Notes under the pieces: generated by a model
Seen by the model: only the letters and a program-made list of their open reading frames with translations
Told to the model about the DNA's origin: nothing
Database searches by the model: none
Assembly: GCF_900110865.1 (NCBI RefSeq)
Contig: NZ_FOFD01000004.1
Coordinates: 427,860-491,859 of the forward strand
Length of the DNA stretch: 64,000 nt
Source of the DNA: Natrinema salaciae
GTDB lineage: Archaea; Halobacteriota; Halobacteria; Halobacteriales; Natrialbaceae
Direction: 5' to 3'
Shown here: positions 1 through 7,463 of the stretch, one piece after another
Layout of the letters: each line of letters opens with the position of its first letter
Position numbering within the stretch: position 1 is the stretch's first letter
Position numbers and translations under genes: made by a program

Positions 1-394
1 GGTGGCTGCGCGTCCAGTCGGCCATGAAGGGGGTGATGATCGACTCGCTGGTCGGTCGCACCGCGAGGCGCTCCTCGAGTTCCTCGTGGCCGCCCTGCGT
101 CACCCACGCGACCTCGGGGTCGAAGCCTTCGACGATGTCCTTTTCCCGCTCGAGGAAGCTCTCGGGGATGAACATCGGGAAGTAGACGTTGTCGACGCCG
201 GTCTCCTTGAACCAGCCGTCGAGCGCGCCCTGAATGGCCTCCCAGAGGGCGTAGCCCCGCGGTTTCGTGACGATGAACCCGCCCATCGGGGCGTAGTCCG
301 CGAGACCCGCTTTCTGGACGACCTCGGCGTACCACTCGCCGGGTTTGTGCGATTTCGACTCGGTGATTCCGAGTTCTTGACTCTCGTCGCTCAT
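1..394 (-). CDS. proS: Prolyl-tRNA synthetase, N-terminal part (runs off the window)
   Basis: Charges tRNA-Pro with proline in the cytoplasm. The visible 131 residues start at ATG 394 and are open to the window edge. They match the archaeal/eukaryal-type ProRS N-terminus: an early KPGEWYAEVVQKAG segment, class II motif 1 around GFIVTKPRGYALWEAI, then YFPMFIPESFLEREK and the motif 2 entry RPTSES near residue 115. A plus-strand open frame over the same bases is only its mirror. Family assignment is firm; the C-terminal part with the remaining catalytic motifs cannot be seen. Confidence 0.95.
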   Translation of the reverse strand, partial: MSDESQELGITESKSHKPGEWYAEVVQKAGLADYAPMGGFIVTKPRGYALWEAIQGALDGWFKETGVDNVYFPMFIPESFLEREKDIVEGFDPEVAWVTQGGHEELEERLAVRPTSESIITPFMADWTRSH

Positions 395-540
395 TGGTAC
401 GACATGCAGGCAGCGCGGGCTTAAACCATGCGAAGGACGGACGCTCGCGAGACCGTCGGGGGAGTCGCGTCGTTGCGGTTCGATGTCGCCGCCGGCCGTA
501 AACTACAAACTGTAAATTCGTTTCCACCGGTTCTGACACA

Positions 541-546
541 TTTATG
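541..546 (+). promoter_or_regulatory. TATA element of the quinone oxidoreductase gene
   Basis: TTTATG is centred about 30 bases before the ATG at 574. That spacing predicts a transcript starting at or just before the start codon, the usual leaderless arrangement in haloarchaea. It also argues for 574 rather than the in-frame ATG at 544, which lies inside this element. Confidence 0.55.
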
Positions 547-573
547 CGGATGAGCAGGTTATATACGGCCGAC

Positions 574-1548
574 ATGAAGGCCATAGAAATCGAGTCCTAC
601 GGAGAGAGCGACGAACTCTCGGTCGTCGACGTCCCGACGCCGGAGCCCGGTGCGGGCGAGGTTCGAATCGATATCGAAGCGGCCGGCATCAACTTCGCGG
701 ACATCATGCAGCGCCGGGGCCACTACCCGGACGGTCCCGAACCGACCTACGTCCCCGGCATGGAGGCCGCGGGAACGGTCGACGCGGTCGGCGACGGCGT
801 CGAGGACCTCTCGGAGGGGGACCGCGTCGTCGCGATGCTCGACACCGGCGGCTACGCGGAGTTCGTCACCGCCGATGCGAACCTCCTCTTTCCCATCCCC
901 GACGAGATGAGCTTCGAGGAGGCCGCCGGATTCCCCGTCCAGTTCCTCACCGCCCACGCCTGTCTCTTCGAGTGGGGCGGCCTCGAGGCGGACGAATCGG
1001 TCCTGATCCAGGCCGCGGCTGGCGGGGTCGGCACCGCCGCCGTCCAGCTGGCGTCGAACGCCGGGGCGGAGGTGTTCGGCACCGCGAGCACCGGCGAGAA
1101 GCTGGACCTCGCGAACTCGCTCGGCTGTGACCACGCGATCAACTACACCAACACGGACTTCCGCGAGGTCGTCGACGAGGAGACCGACGGCGAGGGCGTC
1201 GATCTCGTCCTCGAGAGCGTCGGCGACGACGTCTTCGAGCGCAGCCTCGACGCGATGGCCCACTTCGGGCGGATGGTCGCCTACGGCGTCGCCAGCGGCG
1301 TCCCCGCGGAGGTCAGCAACCAGCGGCTGCTCTTCGAGAACAAGACCGTCAAAGGGTTCCACCTCGGGCAGGCCTCCCTCCACGATCCGAGCAGAGTGAT
1401 GAAGGCCGTCCCCGAACTGACCGACGGGTTCGCCAGCGGCGACCTCGAGGTCATCCTCGGCGAGTCGTTCGCGCTCGAGGACGCGGCCGAAGCCCACCAG
1501 TACATCGAGGACCGGAAGAGCTCCGGGAAGGTCCTGCTGAAGCCGTAA
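574..1548 (+). CDS. NADPH:quinone oxidoreductase, zinc-free MDR family
   Basis: A 324-residue medium-chain dehydrogenase/reductase of the quinone oxidoreductase (QOR) branch. It probably uses NAD(P)H to reduce a quinone or an alpha,beta-unsaturated carbonyl in the cytoplasm. The N-terminal GroES-like half has the INFADIMQRRGHYP segment typical of QORs. The nucleotide-binding half has AAAGGVGTAAVQLA followed by GCDHAINY and a Q-R-LLFENK stretch. The zinc-binding cysteines and histidines of alcohol dehydrogenases are absent. The start at 574 gives MKAIEIESYG, the normal start of the family, and fits the TATA element. It is a single-gene unit between minus-strand proS and the PIN remnant. The exact substrate is not predictable. 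Confidence 0.9.
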   Translation: MKAIEIESYGESDELSVVDVPTPEPGAGEVRIDIEAAGINFADIMQRRGHYPDGPEPTYVPGMEAAGTVDAVGDGVEDLSEGDRVVAMLDTGGYAEFVTADANLLFPIPDEMSFEEAAGFPVQFLTAHACLFEWGGLEADESVLIQAAAGGVGTAAVQLASNAGAEVFGTASTGEKLDLANSLGCDHAINYTNTDFREVVDEETDGEGVDLVLESVGDDVFERSLDAMAHFGRMVAYGVASGVPAEVSNQRLLFENKTVKGFHLGQASLHDPSRVMKAVPELTDGFASGDLEVILGESFALEDAAEAHQYIEDRKSSGKVLLKP

Positions 1549-1614
1549 AACTGGTCCGGGTTCTTCGTTTTCCGTCGCTTTCATTTGGTGTAGCAGCGAC
1601 ACGTCGACGACGGC

Positions 1615-1875
1615 TTGTTCGAGGGACAACGCGTGGAACCGACGCCGCTCTTCGAGCGCCTCGAAATGAACCAGGCGCTGAGCGATGCCGACCGTGCGGT
1701 GCTTACGCTCGCTGTAGAGCGTAGTGCGGTCGCGGTAATGGATGAACGACACGGACGAGCCGTCGCCCGAACGGAAGGGGTTCAGACTCGTGGAACTGTG
1801 TTTCTCCTCCTTTCGCTGGCCAGAGACGGCCATATATCGCCTTCAGCGGCCCGAACGACGCTCGAGACGATTTGA
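1615..1875 (+). pseudogene. Remnant of a PIN-domain (DUF3368/VapC-like) protein
   Basis: An 86-codon open stretch with no ATG start (TTG at 1615) resembles the C-terminal half of DUF3368-type PIN proteins, which are VapC-like RNases of toxin-antitoxin or defence loci. Visible are the helix ALSDADRAVLTLAVER, the acidic-loop counterpart VAVMDERHGRAVAR, and the TRGTVFLLLSLARDGHIS segment that follows it in the family. The N-terminal part with the first catalytic aspartate is missing, so no nuclease activity is expected. No antitoxin gene is visible next to it. Family assignment rests on motif resemblance only. The rest of 1549-1952 shows nothing recognisable. Confidence 0.6.
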
Positions 1876-1952
1876 ATAACGGATAGTACTGCTCACCTGA
1901 CCGCTACGCAAAGATCTCCGAGAAATTGGAGAGCATGCGGTAGGTCGATCGT

Positions 1953-2516
1953 TCAGTACGATCGCTTCTCGTCCTGATCGCCCTCGAGCGAGGCGTCCCA
2001 CGCCATCTCGTGGTCGACGAAGTCGGCTTCGTCCAGCGGCGTTCCGCCCTCGAATCGAAACTCGCCGGCGACCGTCTTCCCCTCGAGCACGCCGGGGAGC
2101 CACAGTCGGTCGTCGTCCCACATCCGATCGTAGGGGACGTCGTCGACGGGGACCCACTCGGGGGCGGCCTCCTCGGAGGCCGTCGGCTCGCCCTCGAACG
2201 AGCGGGTCCGGTAGACGTGACAGAACGTGTGTGCCTCGCCGTCGAGCAGGAAACGGAGTTCGCCCGCCTTCTCGAGGTCCCGAACCTCGAGGCCGACCTC
2301 CTCGCGGGTCTCGCGGATCGCACACTCCCGCGGGGTCTCGCCGGGTTCGCACTTGCCGCCGGGACCGTTGTACCAGCCCTCGCCGAGGCCGCGGCGTTTC
2401 TCGATGAGGAGCACTTCGCGCCCGGTTTCGTCGTCGGTGGCGAGATCGGCGTCTGTGGCGGGATCAGCGCCGGTCTCCCCATCTCGGAGCGGGAAACACA
2501 GCGTCGCCTCGATCAT
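1953..2516 (-). CDS. Nudix hydrolase, MTH1-like (8-oxo-dGTP diphosphatase type)
   Basis: A 187-residue Nudix protein likely to hydrolyse oxidised nucleoside triphosphates to monophosphates, cleaning the nucleotide pool. The Nudix box begins near residue 53 (GGKCEPGETPRECAIR) and ends with the REEVG helix at 71-75. Downstream, PYDRMWDDDRLWLPG (residues 128-142) aligns without gaps to the region of animal MTH1 that recognises the base: Trp133, Asp135 and Asp136 sit where MTH1 has Trp117, Asp119 and Asp120. The following GEFRFEGGTPLD resembles the MTH1 C-terminal strand. A short insertion rich in Asp and Ala at residues 13-33 is a haloarchaeal addition. It stands alone, downstream of and in the same direction as the aIF5A-speB unit. 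Confidence 0.85.
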   Translation of the reverse strand: MIEATLCFPLRDGETGADPATDADLATDDETGREVLLIEKRRGLGEGWYNGPGGKCEPGETPRECAIRETREEVGLEVRDLEKAGELRFLLDGEAHTFCHVYRTRSFEGEPTASEEAAPEWVPVDDVPYDRMWDDDRLWLPGVLEGKTVAGEFRFEGGTPLDEADFVDHEMAWDASLEGDQDEKRSY

Positions 2517-2656
2517 ATCTGCCGATTCGTTCGGAGTGTGAAAAACGTGTACTCTTGCTCGAGCAATCCACTCTTTCGAGAGACGCGAGTCGGCCGCCGC
2601 TGCGCACCGGTTTCGCGATTTCGCTCCGGAGAGACGCTGGCACCCGAATCGACGAA

Positions 2657-3553
2657 TTAGTCACCGACGCCGTCGGCGTGCGAGAAGACGAACTCACGGA
2701 CCAGTTTCGCGGCGAGCGCGGCCGCCTGGCCGTCGTCGCGGTCGTTGACCTCGACCACGTCGAAACCCCCCGCGTACGGGGCGACCGCGCGCACCACGTC
2801 GCGGAGTTCGCGGGACTCGAGGCCGAACGGCTCTTTGGTTCCGGTTCCGGGCGCGTACGCGGGATCGGCGGCGTCGACGTCGACGCTCAGATAGACCTCG
2901 CGGTCCGCGAACCGGTCGCCGGGCGTCCACTCGCCGACGTCCTCGGGCGGGACGACGGTCACGTCGTCGTCGGCTGCGCGCTCCCACTCGGCTTCGCTGC
3001 CGGTGCGAGCGCCGAGGATGATCGCCTCCGTGACGGAATCGACGTCCTCGAGGATTCGCCGCGTGACGGCGGCGTGTGAAAACGGCTCGCCGTCGTACGC
3101 GTCGTACAGATCGAGGTGGGCGTCGAGGCAGACGAACACGTCGGGTTCCACTGCGCGCACACCTGCGAGGGAGACGGTGTGTTCGCCGCCCAGCGTCAGC
3201 GGAACGGCGTCGTCCCAGACCGCCTCGCGCAGGGCGCTGGTGAGGTACTCGAGGTACGCGCCGACGTCGTTCCACGCGCGGACGTCGCCGCGGTCGGCGA
3301 CGCCGAGTTCGGAGAAGTGCCGGCCCGTCCGGTGGTCGTAGTCGTCGAACGGTTCCGCAAAAGATCGAATCCGGCGGGGCCCGAAGCGGGTCCCCGGCTG
3401 AAAGGTCGTCGTGGCGTCCAGAGGCGCACCGACGACCACGAAGTTCGCGCCGCCGCGGTCGGCCGTCGGGCCTCGCGCGTCGGTGTCGCCTTCACGGTCG
3501 GCAGCAGCCGCCGCGTCGGTTCCCTCGCGTTCGTCGGTCGCCCCGGGAAACAT
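2657..3553 (-). CDS. speB: Agmatinase (ureohydrolase)
   Basis: A 298-residue ureohydrolase that hydrolyses a guanidino group, releasing urea; the agmatinase assignment fits archaeal context. Two-manganese ligands are visible: His125 in GGEHT, Asp144, His146 and Asp148 in DAHLD, and Asp225 and Asp227 in SVDVDAADPAYAPG. The first 35 residues are acidic and dispensable-looking. Its ATG overlaps the stop of aIF5A by one base (TGATG), so the two are co-transcribed and probably translationally coupled. Work in haloarchaea has tied agmatine and agmatinase to making the deoxyhypusine/hypusine side chain on aIF5A, which explains the pairing. It could instead act on another guanidino compound, but the operon makes agmatine or an agmatinylated intermediate the best guess. 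Confidence 0.9.
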   Translation of the reverse strand: MFPGATDEREGTDAAAAADREGDTDARGPTADRGGANFVVVGAPLDATTTFQPGTRFGPRRIRSFAEPFDDYDHRTGRHFSELGVADRGDVRAWNDVGAYLEYLTSALREAVWDDAVPLTLGGEHTVSLAGVRAVEPDVFVCLDAHLDLYDAYDGEPFSHAAVTRRILEDVDSVTEAIILGARTGSEAEWERAADDDVTVVPPEDVGEWTPGDRFADREVYLSVDVDAADPAYAPGTGTKEPFGLESRELRDVVRAVAPYAGGFDVVEVNDRDDGQAAALAAKLVREFVFSHADGVGD

Positions 3554-3927
3554 CAGACGATCTTTCGCTGGTCTTCCATCTCGAGGTACTCGATGTTCTC
3601 GTCGGGGGAGACGTCGGCGTCCTCGGGAACTCGCATCGTGATGGTCTCGTAGGTCTCGAGGTCCATGACCTGCATGTCGTCGCCGTCGACGGAGACGACC
3701 TGCCCCTGTTTGCGTTCGATGATCGGGACCCAGATCTTCGCGTCGACGGGCTGGGAGAGCGAGCGCTTCTTGCCGTCGAAGACGCCTTCTGCCTCGACGC
3801 GGGCCTTGGCGCTGCCGTGCTTGCCCGGCTTGGCCGTCGAGTAGGCGTTGATTTTACACGGTGTGTCGTCGATCATGACGTAGCTGCCTTCCTGGAGGTC
3901 GCGAACCTCGGTCTGCTGTTTCGCCAT
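3553..3927 (-). CDS. eif5A: Translation factor aIF5A
   Basis: A 124-residue archaeal IF5A, which helps ribosomes through difficult peptide bonds and termination. The N-terminal SH3-like domain carries the modification loop [11 protein letters not shown]; Lys36, between Gly35 and His37, is the lysine modified to (deoxy)hypusine. The C-terminal OB-fold domain begins around [19 protein letters not shown]. Length is normal for archaea. Agmatinase follows with a one-base overlap. The start at 3927 is supported by a TATA element 28 bases upstream, implying a leaderless message. Confidence 0.97.
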   Translation of the reverse strand: MAKQQTEVRDLQEGSYVMIDDTPCKINAYSTAKPGKHGSAKARVEAEGVFDGKKRSLSQPVDAKIWVPIIERKQGQVVSVDGDDMQVMDLETYETITMRVPEDADVSPDENIEYLEMEDQRKIV

Positions 3928-3952
3928 GTCCCGGCGTAATCAATCGACGTGC

Positions 3953-3958
3953 ATAAAC
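3953..3958 (-). promoter_or_regulatory. TATA element of the aIF5A-speB operon
   Basis: On the minus strand the sequence reads AAACGGTTTATGC, with TTTATG centred about 28 bases upstream of the aIF5A ATG at 3927. An A-rich BRE-like stretch precedes it. This spacing predicts leaderless transcription of the two-gene operon. Confidence 0.6.
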
Positions 3959-4123
3959 CGTTTGGAATGCGCGCTGTGACGAGTTCAGCCGATAGCGCGG
4001 CGTCGCGGACGTCTCGACGGACCCCCGATCGCGCGAATAGCGCCCAGCCGACGGACCGAGCCACGGTCTCGGCGGCGAGTCGTCGACGAGCGGACCGCGG
4101 CGTCGGTGCGGTCCGAACGCCGG

Positions 4124-6109
4124 TCACCGAGGTCGGCCGCCCCCGTCGGGGGCGATACTCGAGGGCAGTCCGTCGAATTGCGGGCCGTCCCACCCCTCCA
4201 GCGTCGCCTCGACCGCGTCGGCCTCGGCGACGAGTCGCTCGGTCGTGATCTGTTCCTCGCGACGGACGGCTTCGCGACCGACTCGGCCGGCGAGATGGCG
4301 GACGTCGCGAATGCTGAACCCTTCCGTCGCGTCGGCTACCGTGGCGAGATCGACGTCCTCGGCGACGATCCCGCCCGGAAGTGCATCGTCGAGGACCGCG
4401 CCGCGAGTTCTGGCGTCCGGCGGTGGCACCTCGATCCGTTCGTCGAAGGTCCCGGCGTGGAGGACATCGATGTGAACGCGGTCGATCGCCCGTGCCGTCC
4501 CGACGACGAGCACGTCGTCCTCGAGCGTCGGCAGGAGGGTTTCCAGGCGCGTTGCGACCTGGCGAGTCGCCCTCGATCCGCCCGACGCGGGTGCGAGTTC
4601 GTCGAGATCGTCGAGGACCAGGACGCTCGGGGCGATCGACCGCGCGTCCTCGATGATTTCCGCCGCGCGATCGGCCGGATCGTCGACGGCCTCCCGGCGG
4701 AAGCGGTCCGGACTGATCTCGACGGTGGGACGGTCGAGTTCCGCGGCGATCGACCGGGCGAGCGTCGTCTTCCCCGCGTCGGGCGGGCCGTACAGCAACG
4801 CGCCGTCGACCGGCGTGACGCCGTAGCGCTCGTAGCCGTCGGCGTTGCGAATCGGATCGAAGACGCGGCGCTCGATCGCGGCCGTGAGATCGTCCATCCC
4901 CGGAAGGTCGTCGAAGGAGACTGGCTCCTCGGTCGACGACCGGCCGAGATCCTCGTCGAACCGATCCTCGTAGCGGTCGAGCCAGCCCGGGATACTGGTG
5001 TCGATCTCGTCGACCGCCTGGCGGAGATGCGACTGCCTGACCGACGTCTCGTCGGCGATCGCGTGGCGGATCGCGACGTCGGCGAGCACCGTCACGTCGC
5101 TCGAGGCGTAGCCGGCGGTCGCGTCCGCGATCGCTTCGAGGCTCACGTTGTCGGCGACCGGTGCGTCGGCCAGTTCGAGGTCAAGGATCTCCAGCCGCGC
5201 CCGACGATCCGGCGGCGGCACCTCGATCCGCTCGTCGAACCGGCCGGATCGCAGGATTGCGTCGTCGACGTCCTCGAGGTAGTTCGTCGCTGCGAAGACG
5301 ACGATCTCCGAGTCGTCTTGCGTTTCGAGTTCGGTCAGCAGCTGGTTGACCATCTGCTGTTCGCTCGTGGCCATTCGCTCCGACCGGTCGCCGGCGATCG
5401 CGTCGATTTCGTCGATAAACACCAGACAGGGCTCGTTCTCGCGGGCGGCTTCGAACACCGTCGCGACGTTGTCGGCGGCCTCGCCGATGTACTTGCTCGT
5501 GACGTCGGTCGGCGTGACTTCGATGTAGTTGTACGCCGTTTCGGCTGCGACCGCGCTCGCAACGAAGGTCTTGCCACAGCCGGGCGGACCGTGAAAGAGG
5601 ACGCCGTTGACGGCTCCGATCCCGTAGTGATCGTAGACGTCCGGTCGGGTCAACGGGTCGATGACCCGGTCGCGTATCGTCTCCGTCAGCGCGTCCATGC
5701 CGCCGACGTCGGAGAAGTCGTGACCGGGCGGGTCCGTATCGAGCTGGTCCGCGTCGAGTGCGGTGTCGTCCCCGTCACCTGCCTCCGAGCCGTCGTCCCC
5801 TCCCCCGCTCGGCGAGCCGCTCCCAACCGGCGCGACGTCCGTCCGTTCCGTGACGAACAGCCAGACGAGGGTCGCCGTCGGCGGTGCGAATACGAGCGCG
5901 AGGTCGCGGGTCACGACGAACCCCACGACGCCGACGACGTACGCCAGACCGAGCAACAGACGGTCGAGCTGGGTCGTCGCCATCCAGGACACCGTCCGAA
6001 GGACGACTGCGAGCGTTCCGAAGACGACCACTGCTGTCAGAAACGCGCTCGAGCCGGGGACGAACGCGCTCCAGCCGCCGGCTTGTGCGGGCGTCAGTAG
6101 CGAAACCAT
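4124..6109 (-). CDS. Membrane-anchored tandem AAA ATPase, second domain degenerate
   Basis: A 661-residue CDC48-like protein. Residues about 20-90 hold three hydrophobic segments, presumably a membrane anchor replacing the substrate-binding N-domain of CDC48/VAT. An acidic linker follows. The first AAA domain (about 135-370) is intact: Walker A GPPGCGKT at 174-181, pore loop KYIG at 206-209, Walker B LVFIDE at 229-234 and SGRFDER with arginine fingers near 290. The second (about 400-640) keeps Walker A GPPDAGKT at 441-448, but its Walker B reads VLVLDD with Asp in place of the catalytic Glu, the pore aromatic is absent, and the finger region reads AGTFDER. It should bind nucleotide better than it hydrolyses it. 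Likely role: unfolding or extracting membrane-proximal substrates. It is the last gene of a minus-strand series. Confidence 0.85.
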   Translation of the reverse strand: MVSLLTPAQAGGWSAFVPGSSAFLTAVVVFGTLAVVLRTVSWMATTQLDRLLLGLAYVVGVVGFVVTRDLALVFAPPTATLVWLFVTERTDVAPVGSGSPSGGGDDGSEAGDGDDTALDADQLDTDPPGHDFSDVGGMDALTETIRDRVIDPLTRPDVYDHYGIGAVNGVLFHGPPGCGKTFVASAVAAETAYNYIEVTPTDVTSKYIGEAADNVATVFEAARENEPCLVFIDEIDAIAGDRSERMATSEQQMVNQLLTELETQDDSEIVVFAATNYLEDVDDAILRSGRFDERIEVPPPDRRARLEILDLELADAPVADNVSLEAIADATAGYASSDVTVLADVAIRHAIADETSVRQSHLRQAVDEIDTSIPGWLDRYEDRFDEDLGRSSTEEPVSFDDLPGMDDLTAAIERRVFDPIRNADGYERYGVTPVDGALLYGPPDAGKTTLARSIAAELDRPTVEISPDRFRREAVDDPADRAAEIIEDARSIAPSVLVLDDLDELAPASGGSRATRQVATRLETLLPTLEDDVLVVGTARAIDRVHIDVLHAGTFDERIEVPPPDARTRGAVLDDALPGGIVAEDVDLATVADATEGFSIRDVRHLAGRVGREAVRREEQITTERLVAEADAVEATLEGWDGPQFDGLPSSIAPDGGGRPR

Positions 6110-6299
6110 TAGCCAGTACGTGACACGAACTCAACAAAACGGTTCTGGTCTCTCCCGGACCCGCGAACGGAACGAGACCGGCGGGAGAGCCCGACTGGGA
6201 CGGTCGGCTACTCTCGCAGTCGGGGCGACAGCCGGCTGACAGCGACCACCGGACCGCGACGGGGAACCGGCGGAAGCGAGGGCGGAATCGTCGCAATCG

Positions 6300-7388
6300 C
6301 TACCGAGACGGGTCCCACCGGAATCCGATCGACTCCGTCGGCGGTTCGAGCGGACTCCGGGGCAGTCCGTCTCCGACCGCGGGATCGTTGTACGCCCGCG
6401 GGGCGACGTCGTTGGGCCCGTCGGGGTAGCACAGCGACGCCAGCGTCTGGAGCTGCCCGCGGCCGACGCCGAGTTCGAACTGGCCGCCGCCGTACAGTCG
6501 AATGTCGCGGTCCCCGCAGTAGGCGATCGTCTCGAACAGCGACTCGAGCGACCCGAAGCGGGAAGGTTTGATGTTGAGCCAGTCGGGTTCCCACGGCAGC
6601 GCCTCGACGTCCGCGAGCCCGTGAATCGGGGCGTCCCACGAAACCCGGGCTCGAACGGCCGGCTCCTCGAACAGCGGCCGCGTCTCGTCGGTCAGCGCCG
6701 GGTCCTCGATCACGGCCTCGGGGAAGGCCTCGAGCACCCGCTCGTACAGGTCCGGATCGGCTGGCACGTCGACGTCCGTACCCTCGTACTGGCCCTTGAG
6801 GTCCAGAATCCGGACGGCATCGCGCCCGACAGTCTCGTCGATCCCGGCCACGAGGTCGTCGTCCCACGCCGGGATCGGGTCCAGTTTGAACTCGAGATTC
6901 GAGACCTGCCCGCGGAGCGACTCGAGTCGATCGGTCGTCGGCGGCTCGCCCAGTCGGGTGCTGGCGACGAACCGGACGGGATCGTAACTGCGACCCAATT
7001 CGCTTCCGAGGTCGGTATCGGACTGCCGGAGCGCGAGGTCCAGCGCGGCGCTCTCGAGTCCCCACCGACGATAGTTCCGGAAGACCTCGCGGTCGGGCGC
7101 ACCGCCCGGGAAGAGATCGCAGTCGTCGAGCCGGTCCGAAAACGACTCGAGGGTGTACTCGCCGGTGAGGTCGGGCAGTCCAGTCTCCGCCAGCCGGTCG
7201 TGATCGGCGGTCTCGTAGGTGACGTCCTCGCCGCGTCCCGTGACCGGTGTGTCGCCCTCCGGAGCCGGCCCCGAAAGCGAGAATTCGGTCGTCACGCGAG
7301 TGAACTCGCTCGAGGTCTCGCGCTCTACGCGCTCGGTGGCGACCGCGTCGATCGTCAACGACAGGTCCGCGATCCGATCGTACTCCAT
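6300..7388 (-). CDS. Enolase-superfamily protein of unknown reaction
   Basis: A 362-residue protein with the two-domain layout of the muconate lactonizing/OSBS/dipeptide-epimerase part of the enolase superfamily. The barrel keeps the expected residues: Lys168 in FKLDP, metal ligands Asp196 (ILDLKG), Glu228 (VIEDP) and Asp252 (VSWDAP), then Lys274 in NIKPSR and Glu305 after YGGGQ. A Lys/Lys pair fits racemases, epimerases and o-succinylbenzoate synthases. The N-terminal capping domain is divergent and acidic. It lies 75 bases downstream of the asparagine-synthetase-like gene on the same strand, suggesting a shared pathway. No menaquinone genes are nearby, so menC is not favoured. The reaction is unknown. 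Confidence 0.75.
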   Translation of the reverse strand: MEYDRIADLSLTIDAVATERVERETSSEFTRVTTEFSLSGPAPEGDTPVTGRGEDVTYETADHDRLAETGLPDLTGEYTLESFSDRLDDCDLFPGGAPDREVFRNYRRWGLESAALDLALRQSDTDLGSELGRSYDPVRFVASTRLGEPPTTDRLESLRGQVSNLEFKLDPIPAWDDDLVAGIDETVGRDAVRILDLKGQYEGTDVDVPADPDLYERVLEAFPEAVIEDPALTDETRPLFEEPAVRARVSWDAPIHGLADVEALPWEPDWLNIKPSRFGSLESLFETIAYCGDRDIRLYGGGQFELGVGRGQLQTLASLCYPDGPNDVAPRAYNDPAVGDGLPRSPLEPPTESIGFRWDPSR

Positions 7389-7463
7389 ACCGGTCGTTCG
7401 AGGCCCTCCCGGAAAGAGGCTTGGAGCCGGCTATTCGACCGGGTTCCCGCCGCCCACCGTCCG

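Noticed and set aside
559-1833. 424-codon minus-strand open frame covering the quinone reductase and PIN remnant
   Set aside because: Antisense shadow; the plus strand shows MDR and PIN motifs.
4106-6100. 664-codon plus-strand open frame opposite the AAA ATPase
   Set aside because: It mirrors the ATPase gene. Its translation is Arg/Val/Asp-rich without domain motifs, while the minus strand carries complete AAA motifs.
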